A stretch of DNA of 64,000 nucleotides from contig AP026144.1 of the NCBI GenBank assembly GCA_030295235.1, forward strand, positions 558,001-622,000. The letters run 5' to 3'. The stretch's first letter is position 1; each line of letters opens with the position of its first letter. Below the pieces are notes generated by a model, which was given only the letters and a program-made list of their open reading frames with translations, searched no databases and was not told the origin of the DNA. This document shows, piece by piece, positions 31,640 to 42,223 of the stretch. The translations under genes were made by a program, and so were the position numbers. The stretch comes from Fistulifera solaris (taxonomy: Eukaryota; Bacillariophyta; Bacillariophyceae; Naviculales; Stauroneidaceae).

Positions 31640-31980
31640 TTGTTCGTATTATTAAGTAAAGAACTGAGAGAGAATGATGTATGTAAACATCACAATCCCC
31701 TTTTGTTGACGATGCACGATGCGTTTTTCATACTGTAAATTTTTTCGTTTTTTCCCTCGTCGGCGGGCGCTTTGAAAATGATCGGTGACTTAACTGGTTA
31801 AGTCCCGTGGCTGTAACACTACTTCGAATCATAGTCAAAAATATATTGCGTGTAGAGTGTATACTCTATATAGTTTGATGAGCGCCTTGAAGACACACCT
31901 GGTAGTATATTATTTGAAACGATACTAATGACCAGCGAAAGTAGCACATCCAGTAGCCGATGATGATTCATTATTATTTT
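31640..31980. other. Intergenic region with a strong hairpin
   Basis: 341 bases lie between the UFL1-like start and the SDR stop. GACTTAACTGGTTAAGTC at 31787-31804 is a perfect 8-bp stem with a two-base loop, followed by CTTCGAATC, which looks like a tRNA B-box, but no complete tRNA can be folded (see rejected items). Nothing else is recognised. Confidence 0.35.
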
Positions 31981-32933
31981 TTATTGGCTTCGTCGCATGG
32001 GATCGTTCATCGGGTTCGCGTACTGCCGTATACCATGTCCTCCATCCACATCCAACACGACTCCGGTACAAAATGGAGCTGTCAAAGATAATAAATTGCT
32101 TCGCCCATATCTCTCGGCTGTCCCACTTTTCGGAGTGGCAAGGACGAAGCCGTATGTTCCAACATGGCTTGTTTTCGTGAAAGATCCAGATGATCGAATC
32201 GTTCGGTATCACAAAATCCCGGACTCAAACAATTGACGCGCAATCGGGGACCCCATTCCAACGCCAACGTCCGGGTCAAGGCCCCATTCGCCATGGCGAG
32301 TGGGGCACAATTCACTCCGGGACGTCGATTCAATATACCGGCACACAAGACGACGGCGCCGTCGTCGCACAAGTGTGGACTCCAATGTTTGGCACAATGA
32401 TACGCACCCCATAGTTTACTATCCAGCAAAGTCCGGGCGTGGCTGGTTTCGAGTGTCACTACCGGTCCGTGGGGAGCCCGACCGGCGGCGGTAATGACCA
32501 ATCCGTCCCAATGGTGCGGCGGCTGCAAGGTTGGGGCGAACGCTTGGACTTGGGATTCGTCGGTAATATCCATGGCGGCAATCGATGTTCGTTCCGGACA
32601 CGCCAATTGATCGCGGGCTCGTTCTAATTTGCTGGTGGAACGACTGACCAAGAGGACGTGACCGCCGTGCTGTAAAACTTGCCGGGCGGCCGCCAAGCCC
32701 ATACCGGAGGAACCACCGACAATTATGACATTTTTGGGGCGAATGGTTTCCTGCGCGTGAATTGTTGTGAAAAAATATGTAAAAGCGATGAATAAGAGTG
32801 TTACATTTATGAAACGAAGGGAAGATAATAATGCTGTTGTAACAGGTGTCATGATGGCAATAGATGCCGATGAATGCAGAAAAATGAATGGCAAAAATAA
32901 ATAATACGGAGTAAAGTTTAGCAAACGGCTCAC
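31981..32933 (-). CDS. Atypical short-chain dehydrogenase/reductase, membrane-anchored; one frame break
   Basis: Two hydrophobic stretches (residues ~8-30 and ~38-60) precede a Rossmann domain: NVIIVGGSSGMGLAAARQVL (TGxxxGxG-type loop), then LVITAAGRAPHGPV (the NNAG position) and VNCLSPGFCDTERF. The usual catalytic YxxxK is replaced by LAMAN in CAPLAMANGALTRTLALEW, as in some SDR subfamilies that use the pattern A-N-x-A-L. Redox activity is therefore not assured. The C-terminus runs TAPFCTGVVLDVDGGHGI, joined across a T run near 32082 (plus strand AAA) that is one base short; the corrected model has 317 residues. The substrate is unknown. Confidence 0.75.
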
Positions 32934-33411
32934 GAAAGGATTTCAGTCATGAATAGAACTATCGCTTTTAATCTAGACGATGGTTTTTCCGAGAAGGATT
33001 CCGGATTCCGTTCAGTCCTTTGGAGATCAAGATGATTATTTTTTGTCCATCTGGGATTTTTGGGTGAACCTGCCCAAGGAAAGCGAGCAATAATGCTTTT
33101 ACCAGGAATAACCAATCATTACATTTTACATCGAAATGATTACATCAGTATAAGAAAAGAATAAGAGTCAATAAAGAAGATCCGGGGTCGCAAAGATTGA
33201 ATTCTTGGCTCTCCGTCGCGTTTTTTGCCTCACGCGCCAAATTGTGAGCTGTCGCCAAAATTGGGTCTCAACGATGACCGTCCGATAACAAATTGGTGTT
33301 CTCGACAAGAGTCACCCTTGAAAAGGTCATTCTTTCTTTTTGTTACAAATTCTATTGGGACGATTGTCAGTAGTCTGTCTGCATTATTGTTTTTGACTTG
33401 TTGCTTTTGAA
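32934..33411. promoter_or_regulatory. Divergent intergenic region, SDR and secreted protein
   Basis: 478 bases lie between outward-facing genes. A remnant of the palindromic repeat (reverse orientation, TTCATGACTGAAATCC on the minus strand) lies at 32938-32954. No other structure is recognised. Confidence 0.35.
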
Positions 33412-34027
33412 GATGAGAACAGTGTTTCTACTTGCCGTAGCTTCCGTCGCCTCTACCGCAAGAGCCCGTGATGATGGATTATTTCGAGTAGCGTCGGTGA
33501 CGGAAATTCAAAATCTTTATGGCAATTCCTGTCCTCAACGATTAGAGCAGTGTCAAGCGGCTTTGGTAACAGCACATAATGACGATGGGTCTAATACGGA
33601 AATTCCGTCGTTGGATTTCTTGCACAACATGGCCGAGAATCCCGCCGTTTGGTCTCAAATACGTAAATTGCGGCACTTGGCCACCAATCTCGAACAATGG
33701 ACACCAGATCGTCTCAATTTATCACTGCGAAAATTACTCCGTCTTGCTCATGCTTTGTCGCAATGTCTAGAGGAAAATTGGAATGTGTCCCTGTCGACAC
33801 CGGTCAATGTCTTGGAACGCTTGGTGACGACGCATCCTCCCGATGCATTCTTGGTCGCCACTTATTTGCATTCCTTTCTATTAGATGTCACCAAGACAAT
33901 TTTGACGGCTGCACTCGTTCCTGATGCCGATGTAGAGTGTGAACTACAAGCTTGGACGTGTCAGTATCAACGCATGCTGGCCACCGTGCTACCACCGGGC
34001 GAACGGACAGCCGAAGCCGCGTTGTAA
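33412..34027 (+). CDS. Secreted protein of unknown function
   Basis: This intact ORF has 205 residues. A signal peptide (MRTVFLLAVASVASTARA) with an ARA cleavage site opens it. The mature part is helical and leucine-rich, with five cysteines (NSCPQRLEQCQAAL, ALSQCLEENW, DVECELQAWTCQYQR) and several possible N-glycosylation sites. There is no membrane anchor or plastid F at the cleavage site, so secretion or an endomembrane location is likely. The family is not recognised. It is convergent with the cullin gene, 75 bases between stops. Confidence 0.6.
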
Positions 34028-34102
34028 ACTGCAATAACGAAAAAATGGAACAAATTCACCTTTCGGAGAAATCAAGCTCCTACGTTATAAGAATAATGTC
34101 AT

Positions 34103-36523
34103 TTACGCTAAGTAGTTGTAGACACCCGTATTCTCGGCGCTTCGTTCCAAGTACTCACGGTCAATCAACGCCTCAATACGCTTTTTCACGACACGAGGAT
34201 TCGGATTGAAAAGGAAAGCTGTGCCAGAACCTCCGATAAGAGTTGCTGGTGCTGCAGTGTCTTTCGTGCCTTCATGATACGAACAATTGCTGCCTCAATG
34301 GCGATGGTTCGATCTTCTTCTACTTTCTTTGTACTGAACGATGAGTCCAGACTGGCCATGGGAATCCGCACCTTTCTCATGTTGGAAGTGAACTTGGCAT
34401 TGGCCGTGAAAGTATCTGTATTATTGATCTTGTTGCCGGCCGGAGTCTTGGTGATGACTTTGTATTTGCCGCACGAAAGCGAGTGAAGGGTCGGTTTCAA
34501 CATGTCGCCCTCCAAGTTCAAGCGCTGCGCCAATTCCTCGTACCCGAGCGTGACGCCATCATTGAGCGCGTCCAAGACTACCGCCTGGAGAGTGACCACC
34601 ATCAGTTCGTAAGTTTTCTTCCCAAATGTACCTCGAACGGTGGCATTGCCCTGTGTCATAATCCATTGGAGTTTACGCTTCTGGTGTTTCTGATCGTGCC
34701 AGTCTCGGAAAATGTTCATGCATTTTTGCATTTCGTCGGTCAAAGTCACTTCCGGACTTTTGTATGAAGGCCAAAATCCCGTCGTCAACACGAGGACGCT
34801 GAAATCAAGAGGAATCTTTTCTTGACGAATTCTCTGTTCAAACTCTTGTCGCTGCTGACCACCTACAGCAAGATCCGACAACATACCTTCCATCTTGGAC
34901 GTGAACTGCGTTCCGCACTGCACTTTAAGTTTGGCAATCATAAGTTTCTCGGCGTCCTCCGAAGAACGGGACGCTAGCAAACGTTTCGCCAACTGATTAC
35001 GATAAATTTCGGCAAACATGTCCTTGTCGGTGAGATACGTAAACAGCTGTACAATTTTGTCCAAGGACTCTTCAATCTCGGCTTCACTCAGTTTTTCTCC
35101 TCCCGATTTGAGAATGCGATCGCAGTAGGTAGACATAAGCTCGGCGTTTGTGAATTGACCCACGTTTGTGTTCATGACTTCCACAAAAGCATTCTTCAAC
35201 GCCTTTTGGAACAGAGAATGACCCGCAAAGTCGTTCTTGACCACAGCCAAATACTTGTCGTGCAAACCAATTAATGCTTTAATGAAACTCGGGTCATCAT
35301 TCTTATCCTTTTCACCATCCACGCGGGCCTGACGTCGCTGAACTTCTTCCATGCCCACTTCCGTGATGAATGTCTCGACGATGCTCGCAATGGGCACCAA
35401 ACCGTTCTCAAGTCGCTGAAAGAGCCGGTACATGCGATTCAAGTCCTCCGACTTGTCATTTTGCAATAATGCCCGACAACCGGAGGTTTCTTTTCCAACA
35501 AAACCATTTCCACACGTTCCAAGATCTCATCTTCCAGTACTTTCAAAATCTTACTTTCGGAACTAGAGTTAAGATACTCGGCCACGCGGTCACTTTCTTC
35601 CCGCAACGCTCCCTCCGCTTTAATCATATAATCTGGAGTCGAGTCATTGATCCATTCCTCGCGTTTGCGTGCATAATGCTCCCGCGTGCTTTCCAGCAAT
35701 GGATTCTCCAAGTCGGTCGTGTACGCGTCAAGTGTTCCCATGCCCATGCCTTCGTACAATTCCACAATCGACTTGACCAAAGTCTTATCAATAATCTTTC
35801 CTTCGCGCTCGTCGTTGATGAGACTGAGAATGGCTTGTGTAGTATCCGCTTTAATAACATCGTAAATGTGCGTACGGAAAGAGCGTAGCCCCGCTTGTGA
35901 CAAAGTCGGCAAGGAATGGTGCTTCACGTAATATCGGTCCAAGTAGGTAAAAAATTTCTTGAGCCATTTGTTCATAATCTGATGATTTTTCCAACGGTGT
36001 TGCAGTTCGGTCAAAAGGATGTTGGATCCCTGCCGTGGTTTGTCTTTGAGCGCCGGCAAGACGTAGTCATTCAAATATTGCTCGATGGTTTCGCCGTGAC
36101 GTTGATAGAGTTCACGTGACCAATTGTAGGGAGATCTCTGCGTGCACATGTCGTAGCAGGTGCTGTAGGTATTTATGAATAATCTTGTCAGAATATATTC
36201 TATATCTCCCAGCGCGCATCTCGGTGCGATTGTAACAAAAGGCAATAGATAAACTTACGTGTAAATTTGAACATATTCCTTCGGTCCGAACAAATTAGTC
36301 TGCCCCGTCTTCATGTCCTCATTAAGAATATTTTGAAGTTTATCAAGTGCCTGTGAAAAGAATCCAACGAGCATTCGGGTGAGATACCACGGAGAGCCCC
36401 ATACTCGAACGCTGTAAATCCTAGCGAGACGAACCGTAGCGTTGCTTCATCCGCAACAGGACTTACCTTTGCCTTGATCTCGTTCCATCCCTCTTCTAAC
36501 GGTATCACTTTTGCATTCGCCAT
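34103..36523 (-). CDS. CUL1: Cullin, CUL1-like scaffold of a ubiquitin ligase; two frame breaks
   Basis: Three exons, 36467-36523, 36259-36350 and 34103-36162, have GTAAGT donors. The protein begins [20 protein letters not shown] and continues [54 protein letters not shown] and the cullin-homology part TGFWPSY and [16 protein letters not shown]. The end carries the neddylation site region ([11 protein letters not shown]) and the terminal winged helix [19 protein letters not shown]. It would bridge Skp1/F-box substrate receptors and Rbx1. One base is missing in each of two runs (TTT at 35487-35489 and AAAA at 34209-34212 on the plus strand); restoring both gives 736 residues, a normal length. 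Confidence 0.92.
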
Positions 36524-36980
36524 GGTAATTCGTCTATGTTATAATTTTATCTTGGATATCTTGGATGCAGAGGAATGACAAGTCACAAAACCGCATTCGA
36601 GCTGTTTTTTTTTTTTGTTGCGCTGCTCCGCTCCTCCTCGTCGGTCGGCCGCTCACAAACCGCGAAGGTTCACTGTCTCAAGAAGTAGACCGACGATGCT
36701 CTATTTCCTTCTAGAGTGACATGTTGGTGCGACATGTATTTCGCGGAGAAAACGAACGCCGCGCGCAACGTGCTCACGACGACTCGCAACGCGATCCTTT
36801 AATTGTTCGACTAATTTGCCGTCATAACATCATGCCGATGACAACTTAAGAGTGCCGATGCTTATTATTGCTCTACTGCTAAATATTGATTACGAACAGC
36901 TTCACAGTCATTCAGCTAAAGCAAACATAGTATGAGGGTCTCTCTATAATTCTGCACAAAGGAGGATAAGAGAAAAGATC
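36524..36980. promoter_or_regulatory. Divergent intergenic region, cullin and GT8 genes
   Basis: 457 bases lie between outward-facing genes. A T12 tract lies at 36606-36617, followed by GCTCCGCTCCTCCTCG. No ORF or repeat is convincing. Presumed promoters are inferred from orientation. Confidence 0.3.
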
Positions 36981-38099
36981 ATGTCGAGAAGAAGGCGGAG
37001 GACGCCGATTCTTGGGAACATAGCGGTGATCGTCTTCCTTTCCCTTTTCGTTTCTTGGACAAGGGCCGACGACGATAGTATAATACAAATTGCAATAGTG
37101 GCTTGTGGAGAAGCGCGTGTGGAAGAGGCCATGGTTTCGATCCGTTCGGCGATCATGTCGACCACCGAGCCACTGACGTTCCATATCTTTCATGACGAAA
37201 GCAATCGACTCCTTTTCGATCTCGCCACGATGCCCGCCACGTTTCATTTCTATCCAGCTCGATTGCCGGATACGTACGCCCATTTGTTTGCACCCTGTGC
37301 CTCTCAGCGATTGTTTCTGCATGACGTATTGCCTCATTCGATTCATCGAGTCTTGTATGTTGACTCGGATACCATTTTCCTCGACGACGTCGCACGACTG
37401 TGGAAGGAATTCAATCAATTTTCATCGGTAGCCGCCATGGCTGCCGAGCATGAACCGTCCCATCAACGGGCCTATTATAAGGATGAAGCAACTCATCCGT
37501 ATTACAATCAAGGTGGTGTGCATGGGTTGAATTCGGGCGTCATTTTGTTGAATCTACAGAAACTGCGGTCCGATCCCTGGAACGAGGAGCTGGATCAGTT
37601 TTTAGCTACTTATACACTGCGCTACCATGATCAGGACCTTCTCAACTTGTACTTTTATCATCACCCGGAGCGCTTGCATCTTCTTTCCTGTCGCTGGAAT
37701 TATCGAACCGACCATTGCTTCTTTCGGGCACACTGTCCAGATGTCGGACCCGCCGATTCTGGGGAAGCAGCCGTGATTGGTTTGTTGCACGGCAGTCGTG
37801 GTGTCTTTCATCTACCTCCAGAAGATGAATGGTTTGTGAAGGTGTTCGCGTTGACGTACGAGACCTTCGTCGAAGAAACTGGCAAAGGATGCGAACACTT
37901 GACCAAATCGTTCGAAACAAAAGCCGTGGCCTGGATCCAAAACGTTGATCCGGAATCCATCACTAACAATTGTCAAGCGATTGCTCTTCCTAATATTTTT
38001 GTCACCTTGCAAGGTAATTGTCGACGAAACAAGACCAAGCTACAATTAGATCAGCTCGCGTTGTCCCGCAAGGGACAGGGTCATCATGTCGAGTTGTGA
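36981..38099 (+). CDS. GT8-family glycosyltransferase, glucoside xylosyltransferase-like
   Basis: This intact gene encodes 372 residues. A basic tail (MSRRRRRTP) and signal anchor (GNIAVIVFLSLFVSWTRA) give Golgi-type topology. The GT8 core is clear: IAIVACGEARVEEAMVSIRS, the DxD motif in VLYVDSDTIFLDDV, GLNSGVILLNLQKLR, DQDLLNLYF and the C-terminal GLLHGSRG. The order fits the GXYLT/large-like retaining transferases that use a UDP-sugar and Mn2+. The acceptor cannot be told. The C-terminal ~90 residues are polar, with several cysteines. Confidence 0.85.
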   Translation: MSRRRRRTPILGNIAVIVFLSLFVSWTRADDDSIIQIAIVACGEARVEEAMVSIRSAIMSTTEPLTFHIFHDESNRLLFDLATMPATFHFYPARLPDTYAHLFAPCASQRLFLHDVLPHSIHRVLYVDSDTIFLDDVARLWKEFNQFSSVAAMAAEHEPSHQRAYYKDEATHPYYNQGGVHGLNSGVILLNLQKLRSDPWNEELDQFLATYTLRYHDQDLLNLYFYHHPERLHLLSCRWNYRTDHCFFRAHCPDVGPADSGEAAVIGLLHGSRGVFHLPPEDEWFVKVFALTYETFVEETGKGCEHLTKSFETKAVAWIQNVDPESITNNCQAIALPNIFVTLQGNCRRNKTKLQLDQLALSRKGQGHHVEL

Positions 38100-38191
38100 C
38101 GCACAGTCGAGTTTCGAAACCAAGGATGAATTTTTATTTATAATCATCGGCTGAACAGTAGCATTTGCACAACATGGCAATAATTATTTTA

Positions 38192-40449
38192 CTATCTAGC
38201 TTTCGTGGCGTACGTTTTTCTTCCTGGCGCTTCTACGTTGCGACGCCAATCGGTGGGAAGAAGCTTAATGTCGACACTTCCATCGGCACGAAATGCTTTT
38301 CCAAATACCTTGTCCAGTTTTTCCCGTTTCAGAGCTGCCCGCATTTTCTGCAACACCAGATCGTTCACATATCCAGTCGTCGCAGCATTTCGAAAGACCG
38401 TCAATATGGCGGAATCTCGTTTTTCTCCTTCGGGCATCAGATATCGGAGTGCTGTCAGGGTCGTAGCAAAAGAAACATGGTTCGGTGTCGCGTGATCTGA
38501 TTGTTTCAGTTCTTGATATGTTTTGATGGCGATCCGCAGTGCAGCCTGTTTCTCAAGCTCGTCGTTTTCGCAGAAAGCACATCTACGAAAAGAAGCAAGT
38601 GAGTTGGACGAGAATGCACGAAGGGAGAGAGCCAAGCTTCAAATATTCACTTACGCGTTGATGACTCCGCTGTAGCAATGCGCGTTGGGTGACGCGGTAA
38701 TTACGCCCTCCTTTGCAATTGAATCATTTTATCAAGCACTTGGCGGGCGCGACTCATCTTCCCTAATTTTCGCGATCTGCTCCATGCAGAAATTGCTAAG
38801 CCAAAAATGAACTCATTCGGGCGAAGATTCTCATCCTTGAGATCTTGGTAGGTTGAGATCATCCAATTCAAAAGTGCTTCCGCATTCTCCCCGGCATCCC
38901 GTTCTCCTGAACGCTGCCAAGCGTCCATTACAGTCGCCACCGTCTGAGCAGTCGGTTTGATGTTATCATTACCATGCTTGTATTGGTCAAGCAAATCGAA
39001 TAGAATATCCTGGGCTCTCTGGGCTGATCCCTTTTCGTTTGAAGAGGCGTGCGCACTCATCAAAGTGACATAACTAATGAGATTGGGGCGAGCGGCGGTA
39101 TTGCCATCGCGAAAGCTGCGTTGCTGGCGTTCGAAGATAGCTTCGCACTTCATTGCAGCACTGTCATCCTTTGATTTACACCACCCATCCATAATAGTTG
39201 CATACGTGACGGCATTCGGAAACGGTATTTGATTGTGTTTTTGTTCCATCGATTCTAACAATCGCTCGGCTCGACGAAGATTGCCTGATCGGGCCCATGC
39301 TAAGACAAGATTGTTGTAGGTCTGCACTTTTGGATCAATTCCGCTTTGAATCAAATCATCCATTAGCTCTTTTGCCTTTTGTGCCGATTCTTCATCACCG
39401 CGACCGGCATATATTCCCATCATGGTCGTATAGGAAAATCGATCGGCTAGGTTTCGCTTCCACAAGTGGGCCATGATAGCTTCCCCGCGCACCACGGATT
39501 GGGTGGTCCCGGCCCTTTTCCAGATTTTCAGCAACTTGTTGTACGCAATCAAGTTGGCGGTTCCTTGCTGTTCCATCACTGTCAAAAGTTCCTGTGACTT
39601 TTCCGCGAACCGAGAGGCGGAGTGGGATTCCGCAACCGCCACGTAGGTATCCAAAAGGGCGGTTTGCAATCGTTCCATGTCCGTGTCTTCGGGGGCCCAT
39701 TGGGCATCCTTGGCGATGCGGTAAAACTCTTCGGCTTGTTTCATGACCTTTTCGGGCGACTGGTCGAGCAACATACATTGTATCACGGCCGCGAACGTCC
39801 GTGCATTGACTTGACCCTGTTGCTCCATGACCTTCCAAATTGCCAAGGCACGCGCCGACGAAGAACCTTCCCTCTTGGAATGAGCTTCCAGTAATAAATT
39901 GTACGACAGCAGATTCGGATGCAGAATTCTAGGCCCATCGACCATGACCTTGATAAGTTGTTCCGCCTTTGCCGCATTCCCGTCTCGCGCGTACGCACTC
40001 AGCAGAATGTTGTAATCTGCCAATTTGGCTTCGTCGCCCATCGCTTGAAACCAATGTTCGGCACGGACGGTATTGGCCGCCCGTACGTGTGCCAGCAGTA
40101 AGACATTCCAGGTCACTTTATTGCCTGGTAGAGGAGACATGCTCTCATAAATTTGTTCCGCTTCCGCGGTGGCTCCGATCCGACCAAAGGCGTCCATGAC
40201 AATCGTATAGTGTTTGGTGGTGAGTTGGTGGCCTTTCGATCGGAGGTCTTCTAACAAATCTTTGGCCTTGTACGCGGCTTCGAACGTATCTTCTTTGCTG
40301 TACGCGTGGAGTAAGGGAATGAATGCATCGTTTGGGATTGCCTCCAGCAATGTAATTGACAGTACCGTCACGCTATGACGACATGGTGACACGACAAAGG
40401 CATCGGCACCGAAAGAGGCAATTGCTATTAGCATAACCCATGTTTTCAT
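38192..40449 (-). CDS. Plastid-targeted pentatricopeptide-repeat (PPR) protein; one frame break
   Basis: Two exons, 38655-40449 and 38192-38582, have a 72-bp GTAAGT intron. The N-terminus MKTWVMLIAIASFGADAFVV is a signal peptide with the ADAF plastid motif. More than ten PPR units follow, such as HYTIVMDAFGRIGATAEAEQ, TWNVLLLAHVRAANTVRAEH, DYNILLSAYARDGNAAKAEQ and TYNNLVLAWARSGNLRRAER. The second exon continues SPNAHCYSGVINACAFCEND and KPNHV-like TPNHVSFATTLTALRYL, a conserved diatom C-terminal block. PPR proteins bind organelle RNA. The G run near 38703-38706 (CCC on plus) is one short; correction gives 728 residues. Confidence 0.9.
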
Positions 40450-40802
40450 CTTTATTGATTCTTCTAAAAGCTGTCGTCCTTATCATCTGGATCCTTTTCG
40501 GTTGTCTTCTTGATGCTGTGTTTGTCCTATAGAGGACGAGAAGAAGAATAAAAGGAAGAAGAGTGATAAAGCAAAAATTGATGGAGTGAAACGAAAAATG
40601 CAACAATCACGAAGACCCGGATGTTGAAGTTGAGACAATTCTCCGCCCTGCAGGTTTCTGGAAACGAACGTGCAAAGTGTCGTATCGGTAATCGAATTCA
40701 ACTGGTTTTCATTCGATGTTTCATTGCATTGCTATGAACTATAGTACCACGTACTATACCTACTTGTACAATGAAAATAATCACAGCAACCATTGATCCC
40801 TA
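40450..40802. other. Intergenic region, nothing recognised
   Basis: 353 bases lie between the PPR start and the stop of the next minus-strand gene, with a purine-rich GAAGAAGAATAAAAGGAAG stretch at 40541-40559. No gene or repeat is recognised. Confidence 0.3.
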
Positions 40803-41839
40803 TTATTTGATTTTATTTGGGTCTTTCAACAATGATTGTTGATGAAAGGTCCGGGTCGCCTGCTGCAACAAAGTCTGCCACGCACGATAGGTCTCCACCA
40901 TGTCACGATCCACTGGACGATGTCGCAACGCATCGACCCACCATCGCACTGTGATGAGTACCAGACTCAACAACAGGATCCACCACAAGGGACGCGCCAT
41001 TTGGAGCCACGCGTCTAGTTTTTGGCCAAAAATGCGTTGACATTCTTCGAGATTGCGACTCCAGAACACTTCATCCCCGTGATAGGTGATCCGGGAACAA
41101 ATGTGGGGCAACGAGGCTCCTTCCCAACCTACCATCCAGGGTCCGTAGCGATACAATTCGGTCAATGGGATCTGGACGATCCCTTGATAGAGCCAAGTAA
41201 GTGTGCGGTCCATCAGGTACAACAGGGTGGGCCAATAAAGAAACGTCCACAACAAAATGAAAACAGAAAAGAGCAGTAACCACGGCATGAATTGCCGATA
41301 CCAGGGCACGGATGAAGTCGCGGGAAGCGGGGGAGTGAATTGTACCGTGTAAACAAGGTCACGCTCTTTTCTTTGCAACACATGTTCCATTGTATAAAAA
41401 TGCCCAACGCACGACTCTTGAAACAAGCCCACAATAGGTTGTGGAAGACACATGGATTGTTGGATACAGGCCGCCAGTGTACGTGCCGTCATATCGGGTG
41501 TGATGTGAAACGATAGAATGGAATGAGGAGGGTAGTTTTCTGGGGGAGTGCGGACGCGGAGTAACCATTCGTCGGAACTGTTGTGTCGTTTCGACTTGTT
41601 CTTATCAGATACTCGATCATCTTGCTTTGGGATGACGGGTAATGGATGGTTGGCCGTAGCACTGGTGCTTGCTACTTGTACAAAGTCGTCGTCGTCGTCG
41701 TTGTCATGTTGCGGCGAATTGACGAGCCTCCGCGCCGAGGAGGAGGCGGCGGCGGCGGCGGCACACGAACTCTTGTTTGTAATCGCGTTTGCATTGAATA
41801 AAACGATGGAAAGATATGCCTCAATGAAAGGTGATGCAT
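40803..41839 (-). CDS. Membrane protein of unknown function with signal peptide; one frame break
   Basis: From ATG 41839, adding one T in the run at 41826-41828 (AAA on plus) yields MHHLFIEAYLSIVLFNANAI, a good signal peptide, and a 345-residue protein; without it the frame fails within a few codons. A run of alanines from GCC repeats (about 41743-41760) and an acidic Asp run follow. The luminal part includes DEWLLRVRTPPENYPPHSIL. Two or three membrane helices come later: RQFMPWLLLFSVFILLWTFL with LYWPTLLYL, and RPLWWILLLSLVLITVRWW. I do not recognise the family. The start depends on the inferred run correction. Confidence 0.5.
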
Positions 41840-42223
41840 AGAGAAAAAAATGGTTCGCCGGTTGTCGCGCGTTAATTTATACGTCGCTGAAAGGTCCACT
41901 CACAATTAGTGTGATAACGTCAACGGCGCATAGCGGTAGTGAGTATTTTCCCAGACCGGTACTCCCTCGTGGAACGGTCTCCATCCGGCATGGCAGATCA
42001 AAACGTAGTCCGACGAAAACAGACAGCTGTCGTGTCTTTCGGAACCAACGAAATGGGGCTGTAAAATAGCAACATGATGCTGCGCGAGGAATGAAAGACA
42101 TATAAACGACCATCATTGGGGCATGGCTTGGTAGATTGCCGTGTTTTGGATCAGCTATTCTTGATTTACTTTGAATAGACTATCCTTTGATTCAGTTTTT
42201 CCGAAAGAAAAGAACACAGTATC
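41840..42223. promoter_or_regulatory. Divergent intergenic region before the exonuclease gene
   Basis: 384 bases lie between outward-facing genes. ACCGGTACTCC near 41956 is a short GGTACC-like core. There is nothing else I can support. Confidence 0.3.

Noticed and set aside
31781-31850. tRNA-like stretch (GACTTAACTGGTTAAGTC, then CTTCGAATC)
   Set aside because: The D-arm-like and T-loop-like parts are suggestive, but no acceptor stem or proper anticodon and T stems can be paired. It may be a decayed tRNA or a chance hairpin.
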